The notes under the pieces were generated by a model that worked only from the letters and a program-made list of their open reading frames with translations, did no database searches and was not told the DNA's origin. Both the position numbers and the translations under genes were made by a program. Shown piece by piece: positions 44,468-53,076 of a DNA stretch of 64,000 nt (its first letter is position 1; every line of letters starts with the position of its first letter). This DNA is from CAWIMX01 sp963837345 (GTDB lineage Bacteria; Acidobacteriota; Vicinamibacteria; Vicinamibacterales; CAVVIG01), in the NCBI GenBank assembly GCA_963837345.1, contig CAWIMX010000001.1, forward strand, positions 2,542,001-2,606,000, in the 5' to 3' direction.

Positions 44468-44806
44468 CCCCGAGCGACCCGCTGTTCAATCGGGAACGCC
44501 GGCTGTGCGTTTGTGTACACCTCACTCCGCCGGCCAGATGCCATGCTGGCGTCGACGCAGGATTCGATTTCTGAGACTCATCAGCGTCCTCGATTATCGT
44601 AAACGCGGCGGCGGTTGACGGGAAGTCGGCTCGCGAGCGTGTCCGTCGCACGAGACCGTCGCCGGATGCCCTCAGGGATGCCGTCCGGCAAGACTCGATG
44701 GGTTCCGGTTGAACGGACTGCGGGCCATCCGTGGGTAGCTCCAGTGTCAAGCCGAGGTCATGACGAGCTGGCGTTTCTCGCGGCGGACCCAGGAGAGAGT
44801 CGCGTT
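44468..44806. other. 339-bp divergent intergenic region
   Basis: It lies between YihY (minus) and the DUF4105-like gene (plus). TTGAACAGCG on the minus strand (44480-44489) followed 21 bp after TGAACA by GAGACT resembles the stress promoter upstream half but has a poor downstream half. A TGTGTACAC palindrome occurs near 44513. No gene is supported. Confidence 0.4.
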
Positions 44807-46336
44807 GTGACCCATACCGCCAGGCTTCTTCTCGCGATCGGCTTTGTTCTCACGACCGCCGACCCCAGTCGCGCCGACATCGGCATTATCGTGCTCGAAC
44901 CCGTCAACGTCCTGGGCTTCTTGACGCGTGTCGGGCATGCCGCCACGTACTTGTCCAACATCTGTCCCGACGGCAGCCCAGTCAAGATGCGTCTCTGTCA
45001 CCCCGGGGAACGTGGCGGCGTGGTGAGCAAGTACTCGCCCTTCAGCGACAACGAGGACTACGACTGGGCGATCGTGCCGTTCGAAGAATACCTGAACGGC
45101 GTCGGGTCGGCCGACGTTGCGCCGATGATCGCCACGCGCAACCTGCAGAGTGCCATCGAGCGATACAATTTCGGTCCGCTCTTCTCCCACGTGCTGAAGA
45201 CCAACGCGGGGGACGAATTGCCGGACGGGCAGTGGAAGGCCGCCCTCGCGACGCGCTTCGACAGGAATATCTACATCTTCACCGTCGAAACCACCGCTGC
45301 CGACGACGCCACGATTGTGGCCGCATTCAACGCCGCGCCGAACAAGTCGCGGTTCAATTTTTTCTATCGCAATTGCTCGAACCAGGCCAAGAGCATCTTC
45401 GATCTCATCCTGCCGCACACGATCGGAAACCGGTGGAGCGGCGTGACCATGGAGACGCCCAAAGGGCTGGCCAAAGCGCTCGTCGACCGCGCGCTGGAAC
45501 AGCCCGACTTTCATGTGCGCGTGCGGCGGTACCCACAGGTTCCCGGCACGTTCCCCAGGAGTCGCGACGTGCTGTTTCCCATGGAGAATACCTATCAGAG
45601 CGTCGGCTTTGCTCCGTGGTGGTTCTTTGGAGGCTTTCGCGAAGTCGCGCTCGGGTCGATGCTCTATCACGAGCTGGTCTCTCCATTTGAGATGTTCGAG
45701 TCGTTCACGGATTTCATGTCGCCCAGGGCCGCACAACTCACGCTCGAGCAACACCGTCTGAGAGCGCGACAAGACGAAGTTCGCCGCGCGCTGACATTGG
45801 CGCTCAACCGCGGCACAAGATGGTCGGGACTCTCGGAGCTGAACGAGAGCGTCTCTCAACGACTAGGTGAGATCAGGCGAGAAAAACAGGTCGAAGCGAC
45901 CCGGACCGTGGGGTCGAAGGCGCAATGGCGAGCGCGGGCCGCGCGGTTCCAGTCGACGCTTCGAGCCGTCGATTGGGGGCTCTTCGTTCCCGCAGAGCTG
46001 CGGCAGCCTTTCACGGAGTTCCAGTCGGACGGGCGCTTGTCCGAGCAGCTGCTGCACCACTTCGAAACCAACGGTGAATTTTCTATCGATGACCGCGGAC
46101 GGGGCCCCTGGATGAGCCTGTCACTCATTGACGGGGAGAGGCACTCCACGGGCGTGTCCAGATCCCAGATTCTGGCCGGAGACCCTCGTGTCGCAGCGCT
46201 CGTCCTCGTCGCGGTCATCGACTACAACCTGCATCAACCCGACGCCCAACGTGAAGACATTGACGGCGTGGATGCATTGTTCACGCAGCTTGGGCAGGCG
46301 ATCCTAGGAATCCGACGCCGGACAAACGTTAACTGA
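44807..46336 (+). CDS. secreted DUF4105/Lnb-like protein
   Basis: The 509-residue protein starts at GTG 44807 after AGGAGAGAG, opening a signal peptide (RLLLAIGFVLTTADPSRA). The pair VGHAATYLSNICP and NFFYRNCSNQAKSIFDLILP is laid out like the His and Cys motifs of the DUF4105/Lnb-N group, a papain-like periplasmic fold, so a thiol hydrolase or acyltransferase is conceivable. The second half is helical and charged (LEQHRLRARQDEVRRALTLA, EIRREKQVEATRTVG). The assignment rests on two motifs only. Many codons differ from neighbours in being less GC-rich. Confidence 0.65.
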   Translation: MTHTARLLLAIGFVLTTADPSRADIGIIVLEPVNVLGFLTRVGHAATYLSNICPDGSPVKMRLCHPGERGGVVSKYSPFSDNEDYDWAIVPFEEYLNGVGSADVAPMIATRNLQSAIERYNFGPLFSHVLKTNAGDELPDGQWKAALATRFDRNIYIFTVETTAADDATIVAAFNAAPNKSRFNFFYRNCSNQAKSIFDLILPHTIGNRWSGVTMETPKGLAKALVDRALEQPDFHVRVRRYPQVPGTFPRSRDVLFPMENTYQSVGFAPWWFFGGFREVALGSMLYHELVSPFEMFESFTDFMSPRAAQLTLEQHRLRARQDEVRRALTLALNRGTRWSGLSELNESVSQRLGEIRREKQVEATRTVGSKAQWRARAARFQSTLRAVDWGLFVPAELRQPFTEFQSDGRLSEQLLHHFETNGEFSIDDRGRGPWMSLSLIDGERHSTGVSRSQILAGDPRVAALVLVAVIDYNLHQPDAQREDIDGVDALFTQLGQAILGIRRRTNVN

Positions 46337-46378
46337 CGCCTTCGCGACACCATCGTCCGGTTGGCGGCGTGCGTCGAC

Positions 46379-46639
46379 TTATTGCCGTGCCGGCGCGTGC
46401 TGCCGAGTGAGACGATCGGCCTTGGTCACCAATTCGAAGGAAAATGAGAGCGGTCCTTCTCGATCCATCTTTCGGCTCGGGTCGTTCAGGAGTCCATACA
46501 GGCTCCCACGGATGTCGTCGCTTTCTCCGACGTAGACCCACCCACGCGGGCTGTAGATCCTGTACAGACCGGACGCATGCGGAGCCTCGTGGACGCCTCC
46601 GTACGTGAACGCATAGCTTGCGGCATTTTGACCGACCAT
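46379..46639 (-). CDS. small GIY-YIG domain protein
   Basis: The 86-residue protein starts at ATG 46639. ASGLYRIYSPRGWVYVGESD, then DIRGSLYGLLND, fits the GIY-YIG fold with GLY and VYVG in place of GIY and YIG. The conserved Arg expected about ten residues on is replaced (DIRGSLYG), so nuclease activity is uncertain. It follows the DUF4105-like gene convergently. Confidence 0.55.
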   Translation of the reverse strand: MVGQNAASYAFTYGGVHEAPHASGLYRIYSPRGWVYVGESDDIRGSLYGLLNDPSRKMDREGPLSFSFELVTKADRLTRQHAPARQ

Positions 46640-47323
46640 CACACACCCCCAGGCTTCGGCCCGTTGCTCTTCACTTGCAAATCATGAGCCCCGGGACAGA
46701 TCCACGCAAACTTGGCGATTCCCGTGGGCGCCGCGCACGTCGTCGCGGATATTCGGCACAAATCTCGTTCGGATCAGTCGGATTCCCGTCGGCACCCGCC
46801 ACTCCCTGTTCTTCGGGCGCCCAGGCACGCGAGATGTGGAGCACGCGATCGCATCGCGCCTCCTGCCGCTGATTCGAGACCGCCCAGAGCAAGATTGCCT
46901 GGGGCCAACGGTATCGGCGAGCCGAGAGACGTGGCCGCCATCGTGGCGATGGGTCGGCTTCGTGTCCAGATTCTTCATCGCGGAGGAAGGCAACACGGCC
47001 GCCGCCTAGGTCGTCGTCAGCGTTGTCGGAAGCACATGGACACTCGAGGAGTGCGCGACCGCGACCCCTCCGGTGCACGCCTTGGTGCGATGCTGCAGGC
47101 ATTGATCGCGCGCCAACCTGGAAGGCGGAGACACCCGCGCCCCCCAACCACACCGCCGTCGGCCTTCGTGACCGCCATGTCCTTGCCGACCGCGACAGTG
47201 TCCAAGCCAAGCTGGGTGCCGCGACCACCATCAAGATGTCGGCGCCCCATCGATAACGGCTGTGCGCTAGTGCACAGAGCCCAGGAGGGGCCACGTGTCA
47301 GGATCGGGGCTGGGAGACAAGCC
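46640..47323. other. 684-bp stretch with no secure gene
   Basis: Several overlapping frames exist on both strands but none has domain-like sequence or a good start. It contains the candidate promoter of the truncated GlsB gene at 47271-47304. It may hold degraded sequence. Confidence 0.45.
47271..47304 (+). promoter_or_regulatory. candidate stress promoter upstream of truncated GlsB/YeaQ gene
   Basis: TGCACA, 22 bp, CAGGAT, ending 19 bp before the ATG at 47324. The downstream half departs from TANNNT in the first base. Confidence 0.4.
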
Positions 47324-47445
47324 ATGGGACTTGTCACGTGGATCGTCGTCGGGCTCATCGCCGGCTGGCTCGCCGGAACGGTGATGTCGCCTTCGTCGGC
47401 GCGGTCATTCTCGTCTGGATCATACGGCTCCTGAAAAGAGCCTGA
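47324..47445 (+). pseudogene. GlsB/YeaQ/YmgE (transglycosylase-associated) remnant with internal deletion
   Basis: ATG 47324 opens GLVTWIVVGLIAGWLAGTV, the standard N-terminal helix of this small membrane family. Directly afterwards, in another frame, comes DVAFVGAVILVWIIRLLKRA and a TGA at 47443-47445, the standard C-terminus. The middle third, roughly 40 codons, is missing and the junction near 47381-47386 is out of frame. The in-frame reading ends in serine-rich nonsense at 47434. It is a relic and not a small gene. Confidence 0.8.
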
Positions 47446-47554
47446 CCACGGATCGTACGCTCCCCGCCAGGACGCCTGACGGGGTAGCCACCGCGCCACC
47501 GCGCGCGGTTCGTCGGCGGCAATCAATGCGCCATTTCGACAAAGGGAGCTTCCC

Positions 47555-48599
47555 GTGAGAACCGACAAACGTGCCACGCCGTTCCTCAGGCTCGTGGCGA
47601 TCTCGATCGCGGCGGTCGCCATCGTTCAATATGGCTGTTCTGGCTCGCCGACGGCACCAACCGACTCGTCTTCTGCCGTGTCCGGTGTCGCTCTGGACGC
47701 CTCGAGCGTCGCGGCTGGCAGCCGCGGCCAGGGCACGGTCACGCTCACGGCCGCGGCGGCCAGCGGAGGGGCGAGTATTTCTTTATTGAGCAGCAACCCC
47801 TCGGTAGCAACCGTGCAGGCCACCGCAGTGGTGCCTGCCGGCGCCATGAGCGCCTCGTTCACGGTGGCCGCTGTCGCGGCCGGCACAGCCACGATTTCCG
47901 CATCGCTCAACACCAGCCGTCAATCATCGATGCTCACCGTCACCGGGCAGTCCGCGGCGCTTTCTGAGATCGGGTTGAGCGCGGACACTGTCGTCGGCGG
48001 ACGCACGGTAACCGGGATCGTGAGCCTCACCGGCTCGGCTCCGGCCGGCGGCGCCGTCGTGTCCCTCTCGAGCACGGATCCCGCAACCGTTCCCGCGCAC
48101 ATCACCGTGCCGGCCGATTCGACAAGTGCGACGTTCCTGATCTCAACGAGGAGCGTCCCGAGCGCGGTCTCCAGCACCATCAGCGGCAGTTATGGCGGGG
48201 CGTCGGCGTCCGCTGTTCTTGCGATCACCCAACCGAGCGTTGCGACAGCGAATTTTGGCGTCACCGGCCCGACACTGACAGAGACCTGCCAGCTGACCAA
48301 TGACGGCAACGCCATCGACTGCATGTTCAACGGCAGCACGTCGACAGCCCCAGGCACCATCGTGGCCTGGGAGTGGTCGTACGGCGTGGCCACGACGTTC
48401 GCGCAAACGACGACCGGCCCGGGTCCTGACGATGGCCAGCGTCAACTGCGGCCTGCTGCCGGCGCCCCCGCTCCCGCCAGGCAACCAGTGGTTCACGATG
48501 ATCGTGACGCTGAAGATTCACGACGACCTGGGCAATGTCAGCCCAGTGGCCACCAATAGCCGCATCCGTCTTCTGCCACAGGGCGTGTGCGGATTCTAG
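47555..48599 (+). pseudogene. Ig-like/BACON-type repeat lipoprotein, split by a +1 frameshift
   Basis: The signal peptide ends in a lipobox (VQYGCSG). Two Ig-like repeats follow (GVALDASSVAAGSRGQGTVT and IGLSADTVVGGRTVTGIVSL, each about 95 residues), then a short domain with ETCQLTNDGNAIDCMFNGS. The frame turns to nonsense after TTTGP. The natural end VLTMASVNCGLL, then WFTMIVTLKIHDDLGNVSPV, continues in another frame to 48599. Removing one G from the run at 48421-48423 joins them exactly. Whole, it would be about 347 residues, an outer-surface lipoprotein with surface-layer-like repeats. Confidence 0.8.
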
Positions 48600-48641
48600 A
48601 ACCCATCATCACCACGGCGGCAATCAGGGAAGGTACACACA

Positions 48642-49331
48642 ATGAGATTGATTATCGCGACGACTGTAGCGACGACGCTCGCTCTCACACCTGTTCTGGC
48701 GGCGGACACGGAGCCGGCAGAGCGACTGGACGCGGCGGCCGCTGTGTTCTCGGAGATCATGGCCGCGCCGGATCAGGGCGTTCCCCAGGATCTCATCCAG
48801 AACGCCCATTGCATCGTGATTGTCCCGGACCTCAAGACGGCGGCGTTCGTCGTTGGAGGGAAATACGGGATTGGGTACCTGTCCTGTCGAAATTCAGCGG
48901 GAACGGGCTGGTCGGCGCCCGGCACCGTCCGCATCGAGGGCGGCAGCGTGGGCTTCCAGATCGGCGCCTCGTCGACAGACTTGATCATGCTGGTCATGAC
49001 GGAGCGGGGCGCGGACAAGCTGCTGTCGGACCAGTTCACCCTCGGCGCGGAAGGGTCCGTGGCGGCAGGGCCTGTGGGACGTACCGCGACGGCACAAACG
49101 GATGCGCAGATGCACGCCGACATCCTGTCGTGGTCGCGATCACAGGGGTTGTTCGCGGGGGTCGCGTTGGAAGGGGCCACGCTGCGTCAGGATCTCGACG
49201 ACAACGCCACCCTGTATGGCAAGAAACTGGAAAACCGCGAGATCGTGACGACTAGCGTGCAAGCGCCCAAGGCCGCCGCCAAGCTGCTCGCGCTGCTGAA
49301 CCGGTACTCGGCCAAAGAACGGACGCAGTAG
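48642..49331 (+). CDS. lipid-binding SYLF (Ysc84-type) domain protein
   Basis: The 229-residue protein has a signal peptide (MRLIIATTVATTLALTPVLA). The SYLF domain reads LIQNAHCIVIVPDLKTAAFV, VGGKYGIGYLSCR, SVGFQIGASSTDLIMLVMTE and the end SQGLFAGVALEGATLRQDLD. The eukaryotic version binds phosphoinositides; the bacterial secreted ones are of unknown role and often stress-associated. It follows the Ig-like lipoprotein closely on the same strand, 42 bp. Confidence 0.9.
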   Translation: MRLIIATTVATTLALTPVLAADTEPAERLDAAAAVFSEIMAAPDQGVPQDLIQNAHCIVIVPDLKTAAFVVGGKYGIGYLSCRNSAGTGWSAPGTVRIEGGSVGFQIGASSTDLIMLVMTERGADKLLSDQFTLGAEGSVAAGPVGRTATAQTDAQMHADILSWSRSQGLFAGVALEGATLRQDLDDNATLYGKKLENREIVTTSVQAPKAAAKLLALLNRYSAKERTQ

Positions 49332-49516
49332 CGGTCACCCGTCGAACGACACCGATCAGCACATCCCACCCCATTCCGGCCGCTCCGGCGGCCGGCCCTC
49401 CCTTCGTCCGCTCGGGACTCTCCCGTTTGAACGCCACAGTACGTCAGGAACGAACATTGCCAATCAGGCCGCCGACCTGTGTGCTCCATTGCGCAGCGAG
49501 GGGGCTCTGTACTTTT

Positions 49517-49550
49517 TCGAACAGTCGCCGCAGCGCGGCGGAGCTAGAGT
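49517..49550 (+). promoter_or_regulatory. repeated stress promoter, site upstream of 53-residue membrane protein
   Basis: TTCGAACAGTC, 16 bp, GCTAGAGT (CGAACA-N21-TAGAGT), 9 bp before the ATG at 49560. The leader would be only a few bases. Confidence 0.55.
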
Positions 49551-49559
49551 GGCCGGCGT

Positions 49560-49721
49560 ATGCAGGGGGTGGGCATCTCACGACGCAATCGTCTCGACCT
49601 GCTCGAGGACGCGGGGTTGTTGCTGCTCTTGGTCTTCCTGATCCCGCTGGTCATCTTGGCGATCGGCACGCCCATCGCCCTGTTCGTGCGGCTGCTGGTC
49701 GAGATCGCGCACCGGCTGTGA
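49560..49721 (+). CDS. 53-residue single-helix membrane protein
   Basis: The frame reads MQGVGISRRNRLDLLEDAGL, then LLLLVFLIPLVILAIGTPIA and LFVRLLVEIAHRL. It has one strong membrane helix with flanking charges. It has no ribosome-binding site but is placed exactly behind a good promoter, so translation from a near-leaderless mRNA is plausible. Its end lies 12 bp from the convergent DUF3185 stop. The function is unknown. Confidence 0.55.
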   Translation: MQGVGISRRNRLDLLEDAGLLLLLVFLIPLVILAIGTPIALFVRLLVEIAHRL

Positions 49722-49732
49722 CCGCCAGCCGG

Positions 49733-49957
49733 TTACCTGCGCCGGCGGACGCCCGTGATCACCAGCGCCACGCCACCGGCCACGGCCACGAGCCCCACCA
49801 CCGGCGGAAGCGGAACCGTCTTCTCCCGCTCAGCGGTCGCATGGATGGGTCCGACATCCAGGACCGTGTCGCGGGTCGTATAGGTGATCCCCTGATAGGC
49901 CAAGGCCGCCAGGCCGATCACGATCAGGATGGCGCCGACGATAGTCGTGGTCTTCAT
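49733..49957 (-). CDS. DUF3185-family small membrane protein
   Basis: The 74-residue protein reads MKTTTIVGAILIVIGLAALA, then YQGITYTTRDTVLDVGPIHA and a second helix PPVVGLVAVAGGVALVITGV. The YQGITYTT segment is diagnostic. It is a two-helix inner-membrane protein of unknown function. It starts 29 bp after the M48 protease stop, as third gene of an operon from 52193. Confidence 0.85.
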   Translation of the reverse strand: MKTTTIVGAILIVIGLAALAYQGITYTTRDTVLDVGPIHATAEREKTVPLPPVVGLVAVAGGVALVITGVRRRR

Positions 49958-49986
49958 GTCGATGATCCTCAACCAATGATCGGGAG

Positions 49987-51396
49987 TCAGTCGCTGAGGC
50001 GAATCGATTGGGCGACGTGCTGGAACGCACGTTGGTACGTCCGGGACTCGCTCTGCGGCGAAACGGTGAGGCAATAGAAGAGATTGCCGTCCCGGAGCAG
50101 GGTCGTGAAGAGGGTGACCGTTTCGCCACGACCGGTCGCTTCCGACACATTGGCGAGTGTGGCCATCATTGCGTTGCGGCCCGACAGCTTCGTGCTTTGG
50201 GGATGTCCCGTCGCCCGTAACGCCGGGTTGGACTGCGCCAGACCGTCGATGAATTCCTGGCTTGCGTCCTGGAGCGAGTGACTCTCGTTGCGCGTAAAGC
50301 CAATCTCGGCCCCATGGGTGAAGACGGCATGCCCCTCCACCTGGCCATAGGCGCCGTCGGGGACGAATGTCACCGAGGAACTCGTCGCCACCTCGCGCCA
50401 GTTGTCGGGCACGCTGACGCGAAACAGGTTGCCCTCGGTGTAGCTCTTGTACCGCGATGACGGCGACGCCACGCGAGTGCCGATGTCGCGTGCGCTGGCC
50501 GTTGGTTGTCCAGGCAGCGCGGGTGTCTGCTGCGCCCGGCGGGCGACCTCTTCGGTCGTCGGCGCCGGCGACAGACTTCGCAGCCGATCCTGCACGCGCG
50601 CGAAGTTCCCGGAATCGCCGGCCTGACCTTCGATTCGCACGTGCGAGGCTTCCTGGGTGATGTAGGCCTCCCGATTTCCCGGGTCGGGATGGTCGCTCAG
50701 GAACTGCGGTGCGCCGCTGCCGCCCTGTTTCTCGATCGTCTGGAACATGTGGACGAGATCGAGAGGGTTGTACCCAGCTCGGGCCATCAGCTGAACGCCC
50801 AGCAGGTCGGCCTGCTTCTCGTACTCGCGACTGTAGCGAAGAAAGTAGGTGCCCAGACCAAACTGGGTGCCCTGCGAAATCACCTGCCCGGCGGTGCCCC
50901 CGATGATGGCGCCCGCAATCGCGCCGGCGATGGCCCCAATCTCGAAGGGCTGTTGCTTCGTCGCCCCGGCCGTTCCATGTCGCAGAATCACGTGACTGAG
51001 CTCGTGCGCCATGACGCCGGCGACTTCACCCTCGACGGCGGCGGCCTGAATCATGCCGCGGTTGACGTACATGGGGCCGCCCGGCAGCGCGAACGCGTTG
51101 ATGTCGCTCGCATTCACGACTTGGAACGAGTAGCGGAACTCGGAATGCCCCAGGTCCGCCGGAATCGACCCGACCAGGCGCCGGCCGATCGCCGCGATGG
51201 CCGAAGTCACCTCGTCGTCGTGCAGAATTGGCAGCTGCTGTTCGACCTCCGCGGCGGCCTTGCGCCCGAGGTCCACGTCCTCGGCCGGTGTGTACTTGTT
51301 CTTCGGCGGCGTGATCACGGTCTGCCCGACTGCCGCGCCGACCCACAAGAGCACGCCGACGACGACCGAGACGCTGCGGACGAGACGTGTCTTCAT
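49987..51396 (-). CDS. secreted M48-family metalloprotease
   Basis: The 469-residue protein has a signal peptide (MKTRLVRSVSVVVGVLLWVG, then AAVG). The zinc motif is MAHELSHVILRHG, with H131, E132 and H135, and the third ligand E193 lies in REYEKQADLLGVQL. FALPGGPMYVNRGM is also conserved. The C-terminal third (SYTEGNLFRVSVPDNWREVA onward) is a separate beta domain not found in BepA. It probably degrades misfolded envelope proteins. It starts 14 bp after the gene ending at 51411. Confidence 0.9.
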   Translation of the reverse strand: MKTRLVRSVSVVVGVLLWVGAAVGQTVITPPKNKYTPAEDVDLGRKAAAEVEQQLPILHDDEVTSAIAAIGRRLVGSIPADLGHSEFRYSFQVVNASDINAFALPGGPMYVNRGMIQAAAVEGEVAGVMAHELSHVILRHGTAGATKQQPFEIGAIAGAIAGAIIGGTAGQVISQGTQFGLGTYFLRYSREYEKQADLLGVQLMARAGYNPLDLVHMFQTIEKQGGSGAPQFLSDHPDPGNREAYITQEASHVRIEGQAGDSGNFARVQDRLRSLSPAPTTEEVARRAQQTPALPGQPTASARDIGTRVASPSSRYKSYTEGNLFRVSVPDNWREVATSSSVTFVPDGAYGQVEGHAVFTHGAEIGFTRNESHSLQDASQEFIDGLAQSNPALRATGHPQSTKLSGRNAMMATLANVSEATGRGETVTLFTTLLRDGNLFYCLTVSPQSESRTYQRAFQHVAQSIRLSD

Positions 51397-51410
51397 GGCC
51401 GATCCTCGCG

Positions 51411-52193
51411 CTAGCGCTCGGCCTGGAGGCTGGCGGGCCGATTGAGCCTGAACGTCAGCAACGTTTCTGCGGGCAGGCGCACGTCGTTCCCCTTGTTGAT
51501 CATCTGGACTCCCGCTCCGCCGGCCGCGCCCACCAGGACGCCGATCGCCGCACCCTTGGCGCCGCCCGCGATGGCCCCGATGATCGTGCCGAGCGCCGCG
51601 CCGCCGCCAACCGTTTCAGCCGTTCGCCTGTTCGTGCCGATGCCGGTGTCCGTGTCGCTCTTCAGGGCCGTCGTGCTCACCAGATACCGTCGTCCGCTGA
51701 CCGTCATCGACTGCATGTCCAGCACCATGTTTGGGCTGCCCGTCGTTCCGCCGGAAGAGATCTCGCGCACGACGAGGATGGCGTGCGACCCTGCGGGGAT
51801 GACCACGGTGTCGGACTCTCCGCGGATGTCGCGTTCGACGATGGCCGAAAAGGTCTGATCCACGACGGCCGTCGAGGAGTCGATGTCTTCAGCCGTTCGC
51901 ACCGTCAGCTCCGTACCGCTCGGGAGAATCTCGAGGCGACGGCTGCTTCCGGTCGTTCCGGCAGCGGCCGCTGGTTCACTCGCCGGCGTGAACTCGAGCG
52001 CGTCGACCTGGCTGGCGTTGTAGCGACGCGAGACGCCGGACGAATCCTTGAAGGTAATCGTCCGCGCGGAGACGCTCACCACCGTGCCCGGGACGCGTGT
52101 GCCGTCTCTCATGACGAGCGTGTCGGCTGACGACATGGCCGCCAGCGACATCACGTACAAACCCATCGCCGCGGCGATGACGATTCTCTTCAT
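51411..52193 (-). CDS. secreted glycine-zipper protein
   Basis: The 260-residue protein has a signal peptide (MKRIVIAAAMGLYVMSLAAM). It has a small beta domain (LVMRDGTRVPGTVVSVSART, FKDSSGVSRRYNASQVDALE), a middle beta domain with ILPSGTELTVRTAEDI, and a Gly/Ala zipper GGGAALGTIIGAIAGGAKGA. The first domain resembles the N-terminal part of the protein at 61801. It is the first gene of an operon with the M48 protease and DUF3185 and has a strong TGNACA-type promoter. Confidence 0.75.
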   Translation of the reverse strand: MKRIVIAAAMGLYVMSLAAMSSADTLVMRDGTRVPGTVVSVSARTITFKDSSGVSRRYNASQVDALEFTPASEPAAAAGTTGSSRRLEILPSGTELTVRTAEDIDSSTAVVDQTFSAIVERDIRGESDTVVIPAGSHAILVVREISSGGTTGSPNMVLDMQSMTVSGRRYLVSTTALKSDTDTGIGTNRRTAETVGGGAALGTIIGAIAGGAKGAAIGVLVGAAGGAGVQMINKGNDVRLPAETLLTFRLNRPASLQAER

Positions 52194-52246
52194 CGGGCAC
52201 GTCCTTTTCGAGTGACGAATCGAAGCTGGTGTCGAGAGCGGCCCCC

Positions 52247-52280
52247 ATCGTAGGAGTCTTGTCGGGTCGCGGTCTGTACC
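52247..52280 (-). promoter_or_regulatory. repeated stress promoter, site upstream of glycine-zipper/M48 operon
   Basis: On the minus strand GGTACAGAC, 17 bp, CCTACGAT (GGTACA-N22-TACGAT), ending 53 bp before ATG 52193. Confidence 0.55.
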
Positions 52281-52368
52281 CGATTGCACATCGCGCAACG
52301 CTGTGCGGCATCGTCTCCGAGTGCGGGGGGCATTCGACAATTCGACACGCACCGGATGCTCCAAGTGT

Positions 52369-52408
52369 TCAATATTGACCAGACGCCCATGAATCAGTCC
52401 GCTATCGT
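52369..52408 (+). promoter_or_regulatory. repeated stress promoter with palindrome, site upstream of PepSY-like gene
   Basis: Palindrome TCAATATTGA (52369-52378) overlaps TTGACCAGAC, then 16 bp, then GCTATCGT (TGACCA-N21-TATCGT). The ATG at 52466 is 57 bp on. It is nearly identical in layout to 61704-61743. Confidence 0.6.
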
Positions 52409-52465
52409 GACGTCCTTCTGGTGAGCGGCACCGCATCGTGGCTGTTCCCGTTGAGAGGTCAGATA

Positions 52466-53026
52466 ATGACGTTCCGGCATTTCGTGGTTCTCGTGGCCGT
52501 CTTCGGCGGATCAGGCTCGTCCGCAGCCATCCAGGCCGCACAGGGAGTGCTCAACCCGGCGTGGCCTCCAGCCGTCCAGAAGACGGTTGCGACCGAAAGC
52601 CAGGGGACGGTGTTGAAAGGGTTCTCCACCGAGCTGAGGAACGGCCAGACGATCTACGAGGTCGAACTCGTGCGGAACGGGCACTGGCAGGGCCTTTGGC
52701 TGGATGCGCTGGGCAATATCATCGAAGTCCAGGAGGACGTCGCCGTCGCGACTCTGCCTCCAGCGGTGAAGGGCGGGCTCACGAAGGCGGCCGGCATGGG
52801 TGTGATCACGAGGGTCAGGTCTCTTGTGACGATGGGCACACCGGCCACATACGAAGCCCTCGTCCAGCAGGGAGACGCGCGGATCACGATTCGGATTGGT
52901 GCCGACGGCCAAACGCTCGTGCGCCCGGATGAACAGAACGCCAGGTCGACCGGCGCGCCCGCGACACGATCGGCCTCAGCGCCTCCCCTACCGCCCACCG
53001 GCGTGCGAGTGGTCGTGACGCCATAG
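52466..53026 (+). CDS. secreted PepSY-like protein
   Basis: The 186-residue protein starts at ATG 52466 after TTGAGAGGTC. It has a signal peptide (MTFRHFVVLVAVFGGSGSSA). Two similar beta-alpha segments follow: SQGTVLKGFSTELRNGQTIY, then EVELVRNGHWQGLWLDALGN, and TRVRSLVTMGTPATYEALVQ, reminiscent of PepSY domains. It ends in a Ser/Pro/Thr tail. The function is unknown. It carries its own promoter, shared in layout with the 61801 gene. Confidence 0.65.
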   Translation: MTFRHFVVLVAVFGGSGSSAAIQAAQGVLNPAWPPAVQKTVATESQGTVLKGFSTELRNGQTIYEVELVRNGHWQGLWLDALGNIIEVQEDVAVATLPPAVKGGLTKAAGMGVITRVRSLVTMGTPATYEALVQQGDARITIRIGADGQTLVRPDEQNARSTGAPATRSASAPPLPPTGVRVVVTP

Positions 53027-53076
53027 TGGCGCCCCGCTCGTTGCGTGGCGTCAGGAGGCTGATCGGCGCGGTCGCG

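Noticed and set aside
46671..47294. Overlapping frames on both strands between the GIY-YIG gene and the GlsB relic
   Set aside because: None has recognisable protein sequence; treated as a gene-free or degraded stretch.
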